Shown: piece after piece, positions 23,191 through 31,274 of the stretch | How the letters are laid out: every line of letters begins with the position of its first letter | Position numbering within the stretch: position 1 is the stretch's first letter | Assembly (NCBI GenBank): GCA_030055575.1 | Contig: JASFYL010000009.1 | Coordinates: 1 to 33,222 of the forward strand | Source of the DNA: Thermoproteota archaeon | Lineage (GTDB): Archaea; Thermoproteota; Methanomethylicia; Methanomethylicales; Methanomethylicaceae | Length of the DNA stretch: 33,222 nucleotides | Reading direction: 5' to 3' | Program-made: the position numbers and the translations under genes | Notes under the pieces: model-generated | Databases searched by the model: none | Told to the model about the DNA's origin: nothing | What the model saw: the letters and a program-made list of their open reading frames with translations, nothing else

Positions 23191-23204
23191 TAATTTATTT
23201 TTAT
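23191..23204 (-). promoter_or_regulatory. TATA-like box for tRNA-Gln
   Basis: The minus strand reads GATAAAAATAAATTATCC about 25-35 nt upstream of the mature tRNA 5' end, the correct spacing for an archaeal tRNA promoter. Confidence 0.5.
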
Positions 23205-23302
23205 CGGAGACTGCACGCTTGGCAGACGGGCGACAAAAGTTAGATTCTCCACCTAAGCAAAAGGTTTAATTACTGGGTTTTGCTCTGTTTAATAAGCAAA
23301 TC

Positions 23303-23319
23303 GAAATGTATATATATTA
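23303..23319 (+). promoter_or_regulatory. TATA box for tfb
   Basis: CGAAATGTATATATATTAG is a strong BRE/TATA-like sequence about 55-70 nt before the TFB start. Confidence 0.55.
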
Positions 23320-23374
23320 GCAGTAACTAACTCTTCAACCCTCAAGATCTGTTTAACATAAAAGGGTGGAATTG

Positions 23375-24361
23375 TTGTCGCAGCTAGAGACGAAGGACGG
23401 CAAACCCTCGAGCAGGCTGAATACTTCGGACGCCGACGCAGAAAACGGGTCTGCTTCAATGAAGTGTCCCGGCTGCGGGGGTTCGAATTTCGTAAGGAGC
23501 TTCGAGAGGGGGGAGGTTACCTGCACGAACTGCGGTCTCGTTGTGACCGAGAAGATCATCGACCGGGGTCCTGAATGGCGGGCGTTCACCTCCGAAGAAC
23601 GTGACAAGAGAAGCAGGGTCGGATCTCCTCTTTCTCCCACGGTTCACGACCGGGGTCTCTCAACAATAATTGACTGGCGTGATAAGGACGCGATGGGGAG
23701 GAAGCTGGAGCCTAAGAAGCGGATAGAGATTCTGAGGTGGCGGAAGTGGCAGATAAGGACCCGGGTTCACAGCTCTATGGACAGGAACCTCGCCCAGGCG
23801 ATGAGCGAACTCGACAGAATAAGCTCGCAGATAGGTCTCCCTAAGAGCGTCAAGGAGGAGTCCGCCGTAATATACCGGAGGGCTGTCGAGAAGGGTTTGG
23901 TTCGGGGGAGATCCATCGAGTCAGTAATGGCTGCTGCGATCTACGCAGCCTGCCGCACTCAGAAGGTCCCAAGAACGCTGGACGAGATAGCGAGGTACAC
24001 AAAGGCAGGGAGGAAAGATGTTGCCAGGTGCTACCGGCTACTCCTTAGGGAAGTGGATGTCAACATCCCGATAGCCGATCCGATTGACTTCATCACTAGG
24101 ATAGGCGGGGCCCTGGACTTGAGCGGCACGACCCAGCATAAGGCAGCAGAGATAATCCGTGAAGCAAAGAAGATGGGGATCACTGCAGGAAAGGACCCTG
24201 CCGGTCTGGCGGCAGCTGCTATATACGTGGCATCACTGCTGGAGAACGAACGGAGGACCCAGAAAGAGATCGCGCAGGCTGCCCAGGTTACTGAGGTCAC
24301 CGTCAGAAACAGGTACAAGGAGTTGATGAAGGAGCTGAACATCGAGGTCCCCCTCCAATGA
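23375..24361 (+). CDS. tfb: Transcription initiation factor B (TFB/TFIIB)
   Basis: TFB bridges TBP-DNA and RNA polymerase at archaeal promoters. After a Ser/Asp-rich leader of about 25 residues the zinc ribbon reads [20 protein letters not shown] with TNCGLVV. The B-reader/linker region follows ([37 protein letters not shown]), then two cyclin-like repeats ([20 protein letters not shown] to [30 protein letters not shown] to YKELMKELN). The ORF track starts at GTG 23366. GGGTGG at 23364-23369 would sit correctly for TTG 23375, used here; the difference is three residues. Genome-wide there may be other TFB copies, which cannot be judged from here. Confidence 0.94.
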   Translation: MSQLETKDGKPSSRLNTSDADAENGSASMKCPGCGGSNFVRSFERGEVTCTNCGLVVTEKIIDRGPEWRAFTSEERDKRSRVGSPLSPTVHDRGLSTIIDWRDKDAMGRKLEPKKRIEILRWRKWQIRTRVHSSMDRNLAQAMSELDRISSQIGLPKSVKEESAVIYRRAVEKGLVRGRSIESVMAAAIYAACRTQKVPRTLDEIARYTKAGRKDVARCYRLLLREVDVNIPIADPIDFITRIGGALDLSGTTQHKAAEIIREAKKMGITAGKDPAGLAAAAIYVASLLENERRTQKEIAQAAQVTEVTVRNRYKELMKELNIEVPLQ

Positions 24362-24362
24362 G

Positions 24363-24677
24363 CTACTCCCCCTCCCTTTCTTCCTCATAACCGCTTACTT
24401 CTTCCATGTAGTTTTTATCTCCTTCCTTTTCGGTCGGAGCCTCGCTTTCTCCTTTCCCCCCAAGGGTCTGTCTAAACTCCTTCACATCCTTCAGATCCAG
24501 CTCGGGGAATATCGTGCTCTGGTAACCGCACTTATTGCATACATACGAGGGCTGGGTGATGTAGCCCGTCATCGTCAGTGGAGAGATGTCTATGCTCCCG
24601 CATTCAGGGCAGACTTTCGCTGTGCGCCCTCTCTTCAGGGAGGAGATGGTGTTTCTAAAGTCTTCGATGGGACCCAT
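24363..24677 (-). CDS. Zinc-ribbon protein of unknown function
   Basis: This 104-residue protein has a single zinc ribbon (AKVCPECGSIDISPLTMTGY and PSYVCNKCGYQSTIFPEL) and a long acidic, disordered tail (GESEAPTEKEGDKNYMEEVS). The ribbon resembles that of small archaeal TFIIS/TFIIB-like proteins, but no catalytic acidic hairpin is seen. It lies 4 nt after the aIF1 gene, so both are in one transcript, and it converges on tfb with only 1 nt between stops. Association with translation or transcription is inferred from the neighbours. Confidence 0.75.
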   Translation of the reverse strand: MGPIEDFRNTISSLKRGRTAKVCPECGSIDISPLTMTGYITQPSYVCNKCGYQSTIFPELDLKDVKEFRQTLGGKGESEAPTEKEGDKNYMEEVSGYEEEREGE

Positions 24678-24681
24678 TTCA

Positions 24682-24990
24682 TCACTCTACATCTATGTTG
24701 TTGCTCGGGAAGCCGCTCTCGACGAGGATCTCCGCGGCCCTCTCCCTGTGGTCTCCCTGGAGCTCGATCCTCCCGTCTTTGTCTGTCCCTCCACATGCCA
24801 GCTTGCTCTTGAGCCTACCCGAGAGCTCCTTAAGGTTGATGCTCTTTTCATCGATGCCTTCTATGATGGTGACGTCTCTCCCCCACTTCCTCTTTTCCAA
24901 AAAGACTCTTATCCTCTGTTGCTCTTTGACTATTGCTTCACAAACACACAGATCCTTTGGAAGTCCACACTTAGAACATATCTCGCTCAA
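24682..24990 (-). CDS. Archaeal translation initiation factor aIF1 (SUI1)
   Basis: The 102-residue protein has an N-terminal zinc-binding segment (CSKCGLPKDLCVCE) followed by the SUI1 fold: RIRVFLEKRKWGRDVTIIEG, LKELSGRLKSKLACGGTDKD and GDHRERAAEILVESGFP. aIF1 binds the small ribosomal subunit and secures start-codon selection. The start is TTG with AGGTGA about 10 nt upstream. A TATA-like TTTTATAAATATGG on the minus strand (about 25035-25050) drives it. Confidence 0.92.
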   Translation of the reverse strand: MSEICSKCGLPKDLCVCEAIVKEQQRIRVFLEKRKWGRDVTIIEGIDEKSINLKELSGRLKSKLACGGTDKDGRIELQGDHRERAAEILVESGFPSNNIDVE

Positions 24991-25032
24991 GTTTGTGTTT
25001 CACCTGAATGTCAGTGATTTTATCTGCTATCG

Positions 25033-25050
25033 CCATATTTATAAAACGAT
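25033..25050. promoter_or_regulatory. Divergent promoter between aIF1 and the DUF1922-like gene
   Basis: CATATTTATAAAACGATC contains a TATA-like core readable on both strands. It is suitably placed for aIF1 (minus) and can serve the plus-strand zinc-ribbon gene at 25117 with a leader of about 45 nt. Confidence 0.5.
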
Positions 25051-25116
25051 CGGATTATCCAACGTTATCTACCCTTCAGCGGGGAAAAGGAATATCGTTC
25101 GAGAGGAAGGAGATCC

Positions 25117-25332
25117 ATGCAGTATGCTGTGTTTTTGTGCAGGAAATGTGGCTATTTGTGCGCCACCAAGGAAGGCTCTAAGACTTTCAGATGTGTAAAG
25201 TGCGGTTCAAGGAGCGAGACCTCCAGAAGCGTTCTCGTCGCCAGCGGCATCAGCTCGAGCGATGTCCCTCGGTTAATGGCGAAGCTGAAGGAGGATCAGG
25301 CTCGGCGGACTCTTGGCACAGGAAGAGATTAA
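25117..25332 (+). CDS. DUF1922-like zinc-ribbon protein
   Basis: The 71-residue product has a compact zinc ribbon (VFLCRKCGYLCATKEGSKTF then RCVKCGSRSETSRS) and a C-terminal helix (LMAKLKEDQARRT). Size, ribbon and helix agree with the DUF1922 family known from methanogens such as Methanothermobacter; function is not established. AAGGAGAT lies just before the ATG. It is 24 nt from the next gene and may share a transcript with it. Confidence 0.75.
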   Translation: MQYAVFLCRKCGYLCATKEGSKTFRCVKCGSRSETSRSVLVASGISSSDVPRLMAKLKEDQARRTLGTGRD

Positions 25333-25356
25333 TCGCCCATTAGTCCAGTCTCTAAT

Positions 25357-26391
25357 ATGGATCGAAGGATCATTTGGGGCGTTATAATAGTCGCAGTGCT
25401 GATAATCGGGGCAGTCGCCGGGGTGTTCTTGTTCTATAAGCCGCCCTCCATGAATATGAAGATAGGGTACCTTCCGGCAGCGAGCTATGGCCTCATCTGG
25501 GTCGCATACGAAGGAGGATTCTTTGAGCATGAGGGGCTGAACGTTACCCTTATTGAATACGGGAGTGTCGCCGACCTAGTCGCGGCACTTTCGAGGGGAG
25601 ATATAGACGGTGCGCCGGTGACCTCTGTGGCGATAGCTGGCTTCATCAGGAATTTGGATGCCGTCGTCGTGGCCGGCAACTCTTTGGATGGAACCGCCCT
25701 AGTCTCAACAAAGGGCTCCAGCATAGGCTCCCTTTCCGACCTCAGCGGGAAGAGGGTTGCAACAGTCCTGTACGTGCCGGGCGACTTCATATTCAAAAAA
25801 CTGCTCGGCGAGTTGGGCATCGCTGTCAACTTCTCGTCATACATGTCTCCAGCCGATGCGCTCTTGGCGCTCGAAGGCGGTCAGGTCGATGCTGCTTTCC
25901 TATGGGAGCCTTACTCCTCGCTTGCCGCGTATCGGAACCTGGAGATCGTGTTGTGGGACAAAGAAGTATACCCAGTGGATTACCCGTGTTGCCTCCAGGT
26001 ATTCCGGTCATCGTTCGCCTCCTCGGATCCGGATGCCGTCACGAAGTTCGTCAAGGCACTCATAAAGGCAGAGGTCTTCGCCTATAATAAACCAGACGAG
26101 TCTCTTCCAATGGTAAAGAAATATCTCCCTGCTCTTTCGTACCCAATAATCTACGACAGCATCATCGGTCTGGAGCCGCGCATAAATCAGTCTAGGAACC
26201 CTCTTAGCGGGTACTTCAATGTAACTGAACTCCAGCAATTCTTCCAGCTCCTGATACCATCGATCCTGTCCTTGAACGATTACAACCAACTCGTGACGAA
26301 GCTTGATACCCGATACTACAACGCTGCCCTCTCAGAACTGAAAAGGGAGGGTTTTAATCTGCCATCCATATACACAAAGAAAGTAGGGTGA
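25357..26391 (+). CDS. Membrane-anchored NMT1/SsuA-type substrate-binding protein, orphan
   Basis: This 344-residue protein begins with a membrane anchor (IIWGVIIVAVLIIGAVAGVF) followed by a periplasmic-binding fold of the NMT1/THI5/TauA kind: MKIGYLPAASYGLIWVAYEG, FFEHEGLNVTLIEYGSVADL, SRGDIDGAPVTSVAIAGF and ALEGGQVDAAFLWEPYSSLA. Relatives bind sulfonates, nitrate, pyrimidines or similar small molecules for ABC import. No ABC permease or ATPase gene is next to it, so it either works with a distant transporter or acts as a sensor. The ligand cannot be read from the sequence. It is followed after 6 nt by a small unknown gene. Confidence 0.85.
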   Translation: MDRRIIWGVIIVAVLIIGAVAGVFLFYKPPSMNMKIGYLPAASYGLIWVAYEGGFFEHEGLNVTLIEYGSVADLVAALSRGDIDGAPVTSVAIAGFIRNLDAVVVAGNSLDGTALVSTKGSSIGSLSDLSGKRVATVLYVPGDFIFKKLLGELGIAVNFSSYMSPADALLALEGGQVDAAFLWEPYSSLAAYRNLEIVLWDKEVYPVDYPCCLQVFRSSFASSDPDAVTKFVKALIKAEVFAYNKPDESLPMVKKYLPALSYPIIYDSIIGLEPRINQSRNPLSGYFNVTELQQFFQLLIPSILSLNDYNQLVTKLDTRYYNAALSELKREGFNLPSIYTKKVG

Positions 26392-26397
26392 GACGCC

Positions 26398-26718
26398 TTG
26401 CTATCAACAACGATCTACTACTTTGTAAACGACCTCTTCCGTTTGCGGGGACAGCGCATCACTGTCAAAGACATGGAGGAGATAGAACAGAAATACGGCG
26501 CGAAGATCTCACTGCATCCAGATAAGGTGGGGGCGCCTGGCCCTATGTCTAGGATCCTGCTTAAGGCATATGCAATTGACATTATGCGGATAACAATCGA
26601 AGCCGAGAGCGAGGAGCAGATACGCGCGTCGCTATCAGCGATTAAGAATCTATACGGACCATACGAAACTTTCCTCGGAAAGGAGAGTTCTATCGCCAGG
26701 AAGTACAAGGGCGCTTAG
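26398..26718 (+). CDS. Small unknown alpha/beta protein
   Basis: The 106-residue product (TTG start, GGGTGAG about 5 nt upstream) has an N-terminal helix with STTIYYFVNDLFRLRGQRIT, a VKDMEEIEQKYGAKISLHPD segment and a C-terminal DIMRITIEAESEEQIRASLS unit that looks like an ACT/ferredoxin-like half. I do not recognise the family. The 6-nt gap to the substrate-binding protein gene indicates one operon, so it may modify or sense the same ligand (inference). Confidence 0.65.
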   Translation: MLSTTIYYFVNDLFRLRGQRITVKDMEEIEQKYGAKISLHPDKVGAPGPMSRILLKAYAIDIMRITIEAESEEQIRASLSAIKNLYGPYETFLGKESSIARKYKGA

Positions 26719-26735
26719 CTCTCCGTGATCACATG

Positions 26736-26753
26736 TTTTCGTTAATACGAAAA
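26736..26753. promoter_or_regulatory. Candidate operator: perfect 7-bp inverted repeat upstream of the DtxR-type gene
   Basis: TTTTCGTTAATACGAAAA is a perfect inverted repeat (TTTTCGT-TAAT-ACGAAAA). It directly abuts the TATA-like CTTATATACTTTTTT (26755-26769) where a repressor would block TFB/TBP. A further half-site-like CGAAAA occurs at 26777-26782 (ACACCGAAAACTG). Metal-dependent autoregulation by the downstream DtxR-type protein is inferred. Confidence 0.6.
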
Positions 26754-26754
26754 A

Positions 26755-26769
26755 CTTATATACTTTTTT
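26755..26769 (+). promoter_or_regulatory. TATA box for the DtxR-feo unit
   Basis: CTTATATACTTTTTT lies about 30-40 nt before the ATG at 26795 and follows the inverted repeat directly. Confidence 0.55.
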
Positions 26770-26794
26770 GGAACACCGAAAACTGTGAAGTCAG

Positions 26795-27229
26795 ATGATT
26801 CAACGCGAGCACAAGAACCCTGATGATTACCTTGAACTGGTTTACGTGCTTTCCGAGGAGTCCTCGAAAGGTCTTGTCAGGGTGAAGGAGATCTCTTCAG
26901 TATTGAAGGTTTCTCCGTCAACGGTAACAGAGATGATGCAGCGCCTTTCTGAGAAGGGTCTTGTGATAAGAGTTGACTATGAGGGAGTTAGGCTGACCGA
27001 GATGGGGAGATCCTCTGCAAGGGCAGTGCTGAGCAGGCACCGCATATTGGAGTGCTTCTTCTACCAGTTCCTCGACATGAAGCCCGAAGAGGTGGCTGAG
27101 GAGATCTGTGGCATCGAGCACCATATAAGCGACCGCGTACTTTTGCGGCTTTACGAGAAGCTGGGAAGACCGAAGGTCTGCCCTCATGGGAAGCCCATAC
27201 CCATCAACCTTGAGGTATGTTTTGACTGA
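26795..27229 (+). CDS. DtxR/MntR-family metal-dependent repressor
   Basis: This 144-residue protein has the two core domains of the family: an N-terminal winged helix (NPDDYLELVYVLSEESSKGL, VKEISSVLKVSPSTVTEMMQ, VDYEGVRLTEMG) and a metal-binding/dimerisation domain (LSRHRILECFFYQFL, EEICGIEHHISDRVL, CPHGKPIP). The usual ligands (His, Glu, Cys/Met, His) are present as RHRILE, CGIEHH and CPHG. The C-terminal SH3-like domain of DtxR/IdeR is missing, as in MntR and many archaeal members. It precedes feoA and feoB, so Fe(II) is the likely effector. The palindrome over its promoter suggests autoregulation. Confidence 0.9.
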   Translation: MIQREHKNPDDYLELVYVLSEESSKGLVRVKEISSVLKVSPSTVTEMMQRLSEKGLVIRVDYEGVRLTEMGRSSARAVLSRHRILECFFYQFLDMKPEEVAEEICGIEHHISDRVLLRLYEKLGRPKVCPHGKPIPINLEVCFD

Positions 27230-27332
27230 CTGCTAGAATGAGCGTCCCTTACCTTCCCTTCTGATTGAGCAAGGAGATCCGTGGTGGGACGGGTTCGCTC
27301 AGGATAAGTTCAGAACCTTCAGGGTGAAAAAC

Positions 27333-27647
27333 GTGTCCGGAACAAATCCAAAGAATGGGACGAAGATTGTGGACGAATACTACCGGCTCTCAAAACGGAG
27401 CAAGTACCCAGTCGAAGAGCTGGTGCCCCTCTCTAGCCTGAAGCAGGGTCAGAAGGGAAAGCTGGTCTTCGCACTGGGCGAACCAGGGACGATTAGGAGG
27501 CTTTGCGATTTGGGGCTTATCCCGGAGACAGAGGTACGCGTACTGAAAAAAGGTTCGGCAGGAGGTCCAGTCATGCTCGAGGTCAGATCCTCCGAGATCG
27601 TGATTGGAAGCGAGATAGCCTCAAAAGTGCTGGTAAAGCCCCTCTAG
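27333..27647 (+). CDS. feoA: FeoA-domain protein
   Basis: FeoA is a small SH3-like cytosolic partner of the FeoB ferrous iron transporter. The core spans VPLSSLKQGQKGKLVFALGE, IRRLCDLGLIPETEVRVLKK, VMLEVRSSEIVIGSEIASKV. An N-terminal tail of about 30 residues (SGTNPKNGTKIVDEYYRLSK) is not part of the usual 75-residue protein. The ORF track starts at GTG 27324; GTG 27333 has AGGGTG 6 nt upstream and is used here. It lies 16 nt before feoB. Confidence 0.88.
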   Translation: MSGTNPKNGTKIVDEYYRLSKRSKYPVEELVPLSSLKQGQKGKLVFALGEPGTIRRLCDLGLIPETEVRVLKKGSAGGPVMLEVRSSEIVIGSEIASKVLVKPL

Positions 27648-27663
27648 CGAGAGGTGCCTGAAT

Positions 27664-29631
27664 ATGGCCCAACACCGCCGGTGCGAGAAGGAGATGCTAG
27701 TGATAGCGCTCGTAGGGAACCCCAACGTGGGTAAGAGCACGCTCTTCAACCAACTGACTGGTCTTAACCAATCTGTTGGGAACTGGCCAGGAAAAACTGT
27801 TGAGATAGCTGAGGGGAAGCTGGTATTCAAGGGGCTCCAAATAAAAATAGTAGACCTCCCGGGCATCTACTCCCTCTCTTCATATTCCGACGAAGAGGTA
27901 GTCACCAGGGACTATCTTCTTTCCGGGTCGTCCCATGTTGTGGTAAATGTAATAGACGCCTCTGCATTGGAACGCAACCTATACCTTACGCTCCAGCTAC
28001 TGGAGCTGAGGATCCCTCTGATAGTTGCGCTCAACTTCATGGACGATGCAAAGAAGAAGGGGGTAGAGATCCAAGCCTTGGCTCTCTCGAAGGAACTTGG
28101 AGTCCCTGTAGTCCAAATAAACGCTTTCTCTGGCGCTGGGCTTGCAGAGCTCGTCGAAGTTGCCACCGCTCAAGCCAGGGCCCCACCGCCTAAGAGGGTA
28201 AGGTACGGAGGGGGCGTAGAAGTGCATCTCTCACGCCTCTCTGATGCCTTCAGAAACGGCGGGTTTGTGCTCCCTCCAAACCTCAACCCTGAGTGGGTAG
28301 CTATCAAACTGATCGAAGGAGATCAAGTCCTTATTGAAAGGTACCCTGTGCCTGCTTCTCTTCGTTCCGTTGCATGTGAGGTTTGTCGTTCCATTGAGTC
28401 TATCCATGGCGAACCGAGCGGGGTAGTTATGGCGTCAGAGAGGTATGCTGCGATCCACAGGATCGTTTCTTCCTCATCCAAGTTCTATCCCACACCCGTT
28501 AGGACTACTTATGAGAAGGTCGAGTCCGCATTGACCCATCCAGTTTTGGGGTACCTTGTGCTCCTTCTCGTTCTCGCAGCCTCGTTCTATTCGATATTCG
28601 CAATAGGTGGCTTTCTCTCCACATACGTTGAGAGCCTTTTTCTCAATCTGATCCTGTGGGCAGATGGGGTGCTTTCCGCCTCTGTAACCGATCCGTTTAT
28701 CTCCGACCTGCTACTCAATGGCATCCTTTTCGGGATGGCTGCAGCTATTTCGATAATCGTCTCCTACATCTCCGCTTTCTATCTCGTGATGTCGATCCTC
28801 GAGGACACAGGCTACCTCCCTAGGGCTGCCTTTCTGCTTGATTCCATAATGCATAAGGTCGGTCTCCACGGAAAGGCTTTCATCCCTCTGCTTTTGGGTT
28901 TCGGGTGCAGTGTGCCTGCCTGCATCTCCTGCAGAATAATGGAGACCAAAAAAGAGAGGTTCATCCTAGGGGCACTCGTGGTGCTCGTACCGTGTTCTGC
29001 GAGAAGCGTCATCATATTTGGGATGGTGGCTGAGTACCTAGGCCCTCTTTTCGCTGTCGGGATCTATGCTTTAGACATCCTGGTCGTGCTTGCTCTGGGT
29101 CGTTTTTTGTTCAAAGTCATGCCTGGGGAGTCGGTCGGACTGATAATGGAGATGCCCCGCCTCCGGCTCTTCAAGCCTCTCTTCGTCGTCAAAAGGACTT
29201 GGATAAGAACGAGGGAGTTTCTGTTTATCGGTTTCCCACTGATCGTGGTCGGTTCAGTCGTCGTAGAGTCCATGCGGCTGCTAGGACTCTTGGATCCTTT
29301 CATAGACGCGATCTCACCGTTCACCTCTGGTCTACTTGGTCTCCCAGCCGTCGCCGGGGTCGCTCTAATATTTGGCATCCTGAGGAAAGAGATGGCACTC
29401 GTAATGTTGGCGACCTACGCCAACTCATTCGACTTTGCCTCATTCATGAGCCCAATCCAGATGGTAGTATTCACTACATTCATGGTGTTCTATGTGCCAT
29501 GCGTGGCGACAATCGCAGCCTTGGTGAAGGAGTATGGACTGAAAGGTACTGTCTTCATGGTTGTAATCAGCATACTCACGGCTACTGCCATAGCCACGAC
29601 AGTTAGGCTGATTCTCTGCCTCTTTCTCTGA
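27664..29631 (+). CDS. feoB: Ferrous iron transporter FeoB
   Basis: This 655-residue protein imports Fe(II). The N-terminal G domain has G1 GNPNVGKST, G3 DLPGIYSLS, G4 as NFMD and an intracytosolic helical region. The C-terminal half has two Gate domains with at least seven membrane helices (for example VLGYLVLLLVLAASFYSIFA, LLLGFGCSVPACISCRIMET, FLFIGFPLIVVGSVVVES). GFGCSVPAC is the conserved Cys-containing gate motif. Length is at the short end for FeoB because the C-terminal tail is reduced. It follows feoA by 16 nt and converges on the HIT gene with a 29-nt overlap of coding ends. Confidence 0.95.
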   Translation: MAQHRRCEKEMLVIALVGNPNVGKSTLFNQLTGLNQSVGNWPGKTVEIAEGKLVFKGLQIKIVDLPGIYSLSSYSDEEVVTRDYLLSGSSHVVVNVIDASALERNLYLTLQLLELRIPLIVALNFMDDAKKKGVEIQALALSKELGVPVVQINAFSGAGLAELVEVATAQARAPPPKRVRYGGGVEVHLSRLSDAFRNGGFVLPPNLNPEWVAIKLIEGDQVLIERYPVPASLRSVACEVCRSIESIHGEPSGVVMASERYAAIHRIVSSSSKFYPTPVRTTYEKVESALTHPVLGYLVLLLVLAASFYSIFAIGGFLSTYVESLFLNLILWADGVLSASVTDPFISDLLLNGILFGMAAAISIIVSYISAFYLVMSILEDTGYLPRAAFLLDSIMHKVGLHGKAFIPLLLGFGCSVPACISCRIMETKKERFILGALVVLVPCSARSVIIFGMVAEYLGPLFAVGIYALDILVVLALGRFLFKVMPGESVGLIMEMPRLRLFKPLFVVKRTWIRTREFLFIGFPLIVVGSVVVESMRLLGLLDPFIDAISPFTSGLLGLPAVAGVALIFGILRKEMALVMLATYANSFDFASFMSPIQMVVFTTFMVFYVPCVATIAALVKEYGLKGTVFMVVISILTATAIATTVRLILCLFL

Positions 29632-30106
29632 ATCCTTTTCTTATCCTCTCGAGCGTCCGCGAGAGGTGCTCGGGCATCACCTTTACAGAAGATAAGACAG
29701 GCATGAAGTTAGTGTCCCCTGACCACCTGGGCACTATGTGGAGATGAATGTGGTCGAATCCCGCTCCTGCAGCCTTGCCTATATTGAATCCAATATTGAA
29801 TCCGTCTGGACGCATCTGTTCTCTGAGCACAGCCACGGCGTCCTTAAGCAGCCCCGTCAGGTCGTCCCACTCTTCCTTCTCGAATCCTTCGATAGAAGTT
29901 ATGTGCCTGTATGGTGCAATCATTATGTGCCCCGTGTTGTATGGGAACTTATTAAGCATACCGAATACCTTTGACCTCCTCTCGAAGATCAGGTTCTTCT
30001 CATCCTCTTGCTCGGACGCACTGAGGCAGAATATGCATCCCTCTTTATTTCCCTCGCCTCCTGTAACAAACTCCACCCGCCAAGGCGCCCAGAGTATCTT
30101 CTCCAT
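29603..30106 (-). CDS. HIT-family hydrolase/phosphorylase (Ap4A phosphorylase-like)
   Basis: This protein of about 167 residues has the histidine-triad motif HIHLHIVPRWSGD, an N-terminal MEKILWAPWRVEFVTGG with GCIFCLSASEQEDE, and FPYNTGHIMIAPYRHITSIE. The WAPWR...CIFC start is shared with bacterial and archaeal Ap4A phosphorylase-like HIT proteins that act on dinucleoside polyphosphates or other nucleotide conjugates. The ORF track adds 23 residues; a TATA-like AAGTTAAAAGG on the minus strand near 30131-30142 would start transcription after that longer start, so ATG 30106 is preferred. Its end overlaps the end of feoB. Confidence 0.88.
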   Translation of the reverse strand: MEKILWAPWRVEFVTGGEGNKEGCIFCLSASEQEDEKNLIFERRSKVFGMLNKFPYNTGHIMIAPYRHITSIEGFEKEEWDDLTGLLKDAVAVLREQMRPDGFNIGFNIGKAAGAGFDHIHLHIVPRWSGDTNFMPVLSSVKVMPEHLSRTLERIRKGFRERGRESA

Positions 30107-30254
30107 ACTCCGGAGTCTTTCCTGAAGCCTTTTAACTTTTTCTCGGCGAAGGTTATCTGGAGCAAGCCATAACATTATGAAGTGTCGTTGTCATCGTTAG
30201 GTTCGCAGTTTAAGAGCATGCTTGACTGCTTGCCGTCCTTCGCCTCGGATCCAT

Positions 30255-31268
30255 TCATCCCAGAATTAATCTGCCGAGAAGCGCGCTCAACTCGAAATTC
30301 GAGTTACAGAATGCTGTTTCTACTGCCTTCCCTGCGTCTTCAATTGACCTGAATGTTTTGCCTCCCAGTGTTAACACGCTCCTGAGGAGGGTATTCTTCT
30401 CCTTCCCTGCAAACCTTCCCTTCTTTATGGTGTTGCCATCCAAGAAACCGCCGAGCTCAAGAAACCTTCTGCACACCTCATTACTGCAAGTCATCAGATA
30501 GGAGGTGCCCTTGTATCTTTTGTCCGCATAGCTCTTGAAATTTAGGGATAGCGACTCTGTCAAGATCTGATACTCCTCGCAAAGTCGTGCTGGTATGGAG
30601 GCGCCCAGACCCAGCTTTGGGTAAACCACAAAGCCGTGGGGACCATGCCTGAACGACAAATTGATCCAACCCGAAACAGACATTATGACCCTGATCGATT
30701 CCTCCCTCACGCTTCTGTCTCCCTCGGTGATGTAAGCGATCGTAGGGGCTCCCCCCTTCCTCTGATTTGTTTCTGGGGACAGCTCCTTGATCTCGACCAC
30801 TGCGTCCTTGCAATAGAGTTGAGTGACGTACGTGTTCCTGTCGGAGATGTGCAATGTAGATGGCGAAGCCTGATACAGCTCGTAGGCGAGCCCCGAGAAG
30901 ACCTTGTGGAGCGTATAGTCTTTCCCATAGAATCTTATACAGTACTTTCCGCCCCTGTCATAGACCGAACCCCCAGAGACGACCATCCCCAGGAAAAGCC
31001 TCTTTAGATCTGCTCGAGTAAACTTCCTTGAAACTCTTCTGACATAGTCGTTGTCATAGTTAAGCAGGATCCCTGAAGCAGAAGCACCGAGTATCTGTCC
31101 CAGCATCTCCATATAAGGGGTCGGTGGCATTGCTGTCTCTCGACCACACTCCACTACTACGGCTCCTTCTACAGAAATCGTCATCGCGATCGTTTCCAAA
31201 CAGGCGAAGATGAGTAGCACAATCCCTATCAGCCTAAGCGCTTTCGACCATTCTGCCGCCAAATTCAC
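30255..31268 (-). CDS. Degenerate LAGLIDADG-like protein
   Basis: The 337-residue protein resembles a double-motif LAGLIDADG endonuclease. Helix 1 is LKRLFLGMVVSGGSVYD and helix 2 SIRVIMSVSGWINLSF; each is followed by beta strands and a second helix, ending with RRFLELGGFLDGNTIKKGRF, much like the IGF-K end of the fold. The acidic residues needed for DNA cutting (D/E before the helix-end glycine) read Ser-Gly and Ser-Gly-Trp, so it probably binds nucleic acid without cutting it. The N-terminal LRLIGIVLLIFACLETIAM is hydrophobic; it may be a membrane anchor, or translation may begin further in (MTISVEG at 31184). It lies 6 nt after the JAMM gene. The family assignment is by eye. Confidence 0.6.
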   Translation of the reverse strand: MNLAAEWSKALRLIGIVLLIFACLETIAMTISVEGAVVVECGRETAMPPTPYMEMLGQILGASASGILLNYDNDYVRRVSRKFTRADLKRLFLGMVVSGGSVYDRGGKYCIRFYGKDYTLHKVFSGLAYELYQASPSTLHISDRNTYVTQLYCKDAVVEIKELSPETNQRKGGAPTIAYITEGDRSVREESIRVIMSVSGWINLSFRHGPHGFVVYPKLGLGASIPARLCEEYQILTESLSLNFKSYADKRYKGTSYLMTCSNEVCRRFLELGGFLDGNTIKKGRFAGKEKNTLLRSVLTLGGKTFRSIEDAGKAVETAFCNSNFELSALLGRLILG

Positions 31269-31274
31269 TACCGA

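Noticed and set aside
23456-23647. Minus-strand ORF inside tfb
   Set aside because: Lies opposite the conserved zinc-ribbon and B-reader of TFB; shadow.
30636-31007. Plus-strand ORF of 123 codons opposite the LAGLIDADG-like gene
   Set aside because: The minus frame is longer, follows the JAMM gene by 6 nt and has a recognisable fold; the plus frame has neither.
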